Assembly (NCBI GenBank): GCA_036898135.1
Contig: CM072523.1
Location: 43,583,011 to 43,647,010 of the forward strand
DNA from: Oncomelania hupensis
Taxonomy: Eukaryota > Mollusca > Gastropoda > Littorinimorpha > Pomatiopsidae
DNA: 64,000 nt
Direction: 5' to 3'
Part shown: in pieces, positions 61,213 to 64,000 of the stretch
How positions within the stretch are numbered: position 1 is the stretch's first letter
How the letters are laid out: every line of letters begins with the position of its first letter
Notes under the pieces: model-generated
The model's input: only the letters and a program-made list of their open reading frames with translations
The model's database searches: none
What the model was told of the DNA's origin: nothing
Made by a program: the position numbers and the translations under genes

Positions 61213-61409
61213 TCTTGCTCCCTGTTGGAATTGTCAATCAATATTAATCATATATTCTATTACAATTGAGACTATTTTACTAATTAACTGGCAAGACATT
61301 GAAATGGAAATCAAACCCTAAAGAGAGCTAGAGAACAGGTCTATCCACTATGCACTCAGGATCTTTTAACTTTCGGGATGCACAACTACAAGCATAGGGA
61401 GGTTTTACC

Positions 61410-61441
61410 CCCCCCCCCCCACCCACCCCCCCCCCCCCCCA
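61410..61441 (-). repeat. Poly-C tract (G-quadruplex-capable on the minus strand)
   Basis: About 28 C's broken by CCACCCACC. It lies about 200 bp upstream of the UGGT start codon. Confidence 0.9.
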
Positions 61442-61487
61442 TTCTCCCAACAAGATGATCCTGTGGATGTCAACTGTGACAGAAACC

Positions 61488-61600
61488 CTTATATCTAGTA
61501 GTACGAGAGAAAACTAAACTAAACTAACTAAACAGAAACTAAACTAAACTAAACTAACTAAACAGAAACCCTTATATCTAGTAGTACGAGAGAAAAAATC
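61488..61600 (+). repeat. Short tandem duplication with AACTA units
   Basis: ACCCTTATATCTAGTAGTAC and GAGAGAAAA occur at 61490 and 61567, with AAACTAAACTAA repeats between. Confidence 0.88.
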
Positions 61601-62853
61601 TTCCTGAAACGGTTAAAGCGTAATATAATTATTTCAAACAAACAAAACCAAAAAACGACGATTCCTGTATTCAGTGGGACAGCTTTTCTTTGCTGCAGTT
61701 ATGTACTAAGGATGTCTATTTGTGCGTGAACATGGCTGGAGAAATTAAATAAATCAAGCTGATCGTTTATTCTGTTAATGTTACCTGTGATTAATTTCTT
61801 TTCAAAGGTTTTGACAGCCGGTAACTTAACAACACGTATCCAGCTGAACGGGCGCAGCCATATTACAAGATCGGATTGAATTTTCACGATGTGGTGGGGA
61901 ATGATTGGTCCATAAATTATTTTTCTAGAAACGTGTACTCTTGAATGACACGTAAGAGCGGTGAAATCAGATAAAATAAATAACCTTTTAACATAAATTT
62001 AACTGCATTTCACGGATTGAAAATAAAATAGATTTAGTGCAGAATTTCTTCTGAAAGAAGCATCGTCTGCGAAATTCGATTTTGTGGTGAGAGGTACTCA
62101 AATGTCAGGTAATTTAATTAATCATTTAACTTTTGATCCGCCTTCTGTTTAGAAAGGTCGTTTGAGATTTTGTTAAATGAATGCATAATGCATTTGAGGT
62201 GGATAGTGTGAAGAAAATGCACGTTCCGTCCTCAAAACAAGGTGATTGTGGTGAGATCTCGCAGCCAGTTCAGTACGAGGCCACAGTTGATAAGCACGCT
62301 GTCTACTGGCACTATTGCTATTAGGCCTCATTCACTTATTCATTGGACGGATGCCCTGTTCAATACTGTACATTGTTAAGAAGAATTATTCGTTATCTGC
62401 TGTCTTGTTTAAAGAACAGTTCACAAATCAGTTTTGCAGTTATTTAGTTCGTGTAAAAAATCAAGTCTCTATTCCTCATTTTGCTATAGTGAGTGATAAT
62501 AGAATTTTGCTCTAGAAATTATATTGAAAAATATAAACCGTAAATTACTACCGAAATAGCGTGTTCTTTCAGTCTGCCATCATTGCATTACAAAATTGCT
62601 AACGTGAATGTTAATGGAAAACCATGACTTGGTGGTATCTCAGGATTCATAATTTGAACTTGAACTGAAGAAGGAAAATTTTACATTTGTGCCAGAAAAC
62701 TGAGAAAAGTCTAAGTTTGTGAATGTGACTGTAAGTGTGGAAAATCTTATCATTTCTGTAAATGCCATAAATATTTTGTAAATCACAATTTCATGTGCTT
62801 TTTATGTCGCAGATATCCAGTTTTGAGGTTTAGCTTCTTGTGTGGATTTCAAG

Positions 62854-64000
62854 ATGAGTGGTTCCAATTCATTGTCTCCATGGGATCTTAGTGGTCTTGG
62901 CATGGGTTTTGGATTGTACCGTCCAAGGAGACCAAGTTACACTTTTGCCACACAACATGGACGCCAACGCTCAGAAAGCTATCGCCATGCAACTCGCAAA
63001 GATACAGATGGTGCAGAGCAACAGCCGCAAGAGGATTACATTGAAAATGTTCTCAGTAAAGTGCGCAAGGAAAGTTATTTGAAAGCCACCAGAGATCAAC
63101 CAGAGGGAAATCATGTGGAGTTGAGTCGTTTGACAGAAAATCACATGACCACAATTGAGGAGAGTCCAGGAAACGATGCATTATGTGTAAGCCAGAATCA
63201 CATCAATCAGAAGTTTGCTGCACAAAATTGTAAGGAACAGTGTACGAGTCGACAAACATCTGTAGACACTCTAGATGCAAAGGAACGTTTGTCAACTGCA
63301 GCAGGAACACCAGTAGATGATGGGCCAGCTTCAAGCATAATTTCTTCCACAACTTGCTGGGAACGCTGTGCTGCACAGAAAAATCTGATTGTTCTGTGTA
63401 TCAGTTTTATCCTAGTGTTTTCCCCTTTTCGTGGTGTGCAGAACTTGCAGTCTTCTCTAAATGCTGAGAACCAGTTAGGCATCATCTCTATGAGCTGCTT
63501 GCATGGCACTATGGTGTTAACATGTGTCTTTGCTCCTTTGTGGACTAACATTTTCACTGCGAAATGGACCCTTGCTTTGGGAGCTCTGTGTTATTTGTTG
63601 TGGTTCGGTGCGAACTTCTACCCCACTTTCTACACTCTAATCCCTGCAGCCTTGGTGACCGGTTTTGGCACTGGGTTGTTGTGGACAGCAGAATCGTCAT
63701 ATCTTCTCAAACTGGCCTTTGACTCTGCTTGTATAAACAAGGAACAGCTGGAGCCTAGGATGTTCCGATTCCATGGGATATTTCTAGCCTGTTTTCAAAC
63801 CACTCACATCTGGGGCAACCTCCTGTCATCGCTGTTAATAGGGCACAGAACGGTGGCAATAAAGCAACAGGTTCATATGGATTTGATGGCTGAGGCACAG
63901 ATGTACAACAAGAGCTTGAAAGAAATGCAGGACATGCCAGAAACAACCACTCCCACTCAGTGTGGTGTGTTGTACCAGTGTACAGCAGCAATGGAATATA
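62854..64000 (+). CDS. UNC-93-like multipass membrane protein, N-terminal part (runs off the right edge)
   Basis: The frame is open from the ATG at 62854 to the window end (382 codons). The first 170 residues are polar and probably cytosolic. Hydrophobic segments follow at about 177-193, 207-228, 239-256, 260-285 and 305-330. Motifs such as RGVQNLQSSLNAENQLG, FGTGLLWTAESSYL and FHGIFLACFQTTHIWGNLLS fit the UNC-93 branch of the major facilitator superfamily, most like UNC93A. UNC-93 proteins regulate potassium channels in nematodes and traffic Toll-like receptors in vertebrates (UNC93B); the role here cannot be read from the sequence. The long polar N-terminus is unusual for UNC93A. A weak AG acceptor (GTCGCAG) just upstream at about 62812 suggests a 5' UTR intron. 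Confidence 0.88.
   Translation, partial: MSGSNSLSPWDLSGLGMGFGLYRPRRPSYTFATQHGRQRSESYRHATRKDTDGAEQQPQEDYIENVLSKVRKESYLKATRDQPEGNHVELSRLTENHMTTIEESPGNDALCVSQNHINQKFAAQNCKEQCTSRQTSVDTLDAKERLSTAAGTPVDDGPASSIISSTTCWERCAAQKNLIVLCISFILVFSPFRGVQNLQSSLNAENQLGIISMSCLHGTMVLTCVFAPLWTNIFTAKWTLALGALCYLLWFGANFYPTFYTLIPAALVTGFGTGLLWTAESSYLLKLAFDSACINKEQLEPRMFRFHGIFLACFQTTHIWGNLLSSLLIGHRTVAIKQQVHMDLMAEAQMYNKSLKEMQDMPETTTPTQCGVLYQCTAAMEY

Larger units (their letters stand above)
61213..62853. promoter_or_regulatory. Head-to-head intergenic region between UGGT and the UNC-93-like gene
   Basis: The two start codons are 1,641 bp apart on opposite strands, so both promoters and any 5' UTR exons probably lie here. 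This is inferred from layout; no TATA box or CpG island is evident. It includes a poly-C tract (about 61410-61440), a short tandem duplication (61490-61600), and a GC-richer patch near 61840-61870 that could be a UGGT 5' UTR exon. Confidence 0.5.

Overview
This is eukaryotic genomic DNA, most likely from a lophotrochozoan and probably a mollusc. Two host genes lie head to head in a very repeat-rich stretch. The taxon is inferred from long introns, trinucleotide microsatellites, RTE and I-like LINEs, tRNA and 5S-derived SINEs, and dispersed repeats rich in TGACCTTGACCTTGA, all familiar from gastropod and bivalve genomes. No marker in the window fixes the species.

Host genes. Nearly the whole window (1102-61212, minus strand) is one gene for UDP-glucose:glycoprotein glucosyltransferase (UGGT), the ER sensor of glycoprotein folding. 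I placed 22 coding exons from the start codon at 61212 down to 1102. All have AG/GT borders and a consistent reading phase, and together they code for about 913 residues: signal peptide, thioredoxin-like domains and the start of the following region. The C-terminal part, including the glycosyltransferase (GT24) domain, lies off the left edge. On the plus strand, a UNC-93-like multipass membrane protein starts at 62854 and runs off the right edge. The 1.6 kb between the two start codons probably holds both promoters and 5' UTRs.

Introns. Most of the DNA is nested mobile elements inside UGGT introns. Intron 21 (1233-18699) holds a duplicated microsatellite block, an esterase-type LINE ORF1, an I-like LINE with an RNase H domain and three frameshifts, and a hAT-like DNA transposon split by a complete LTR retrotransposon (9304-16746). 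That retrotransposon has 1332-bp LTRs and an AATAC target duplication. Its domain order is Gag-protease-integrase-RT, and its RT is cut off. Introns 18 and 19 hold a hAT-like element and an inverted-repeat element. Introns 8, 10, 11 and 2 hold copies of one RTE-type LINE. One copy (35347-38663) is full length, has an 11-bp target duplication, and is interrupted by a single stop codon. Intron 9 holds a 5'-truncated L1/Tx1-like LINE and another hAT-like element. Intron 11 also holds a SINE nested in a hAT-like element that is itself inserted in an RTE copy. Intron 10 begins with a microsatellite abutting an exon and contains a SINE with a chimeric tRNA/5S head.

The most notable patterns are: hAT-like insertions that repeatedly show 6-bp rather than 8-bp target duplications; three very short (49-129 bp) retroposed tails with 11-12-bp target duplications; a recently moved retrotransposon with integrase before RT and no complete RT; and one dispersed repeat family sitting at the donor side of UGGT exons. 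Splice sites, boundaries and target duplications were read by eye; family names rest on motif recognition, with no database search.
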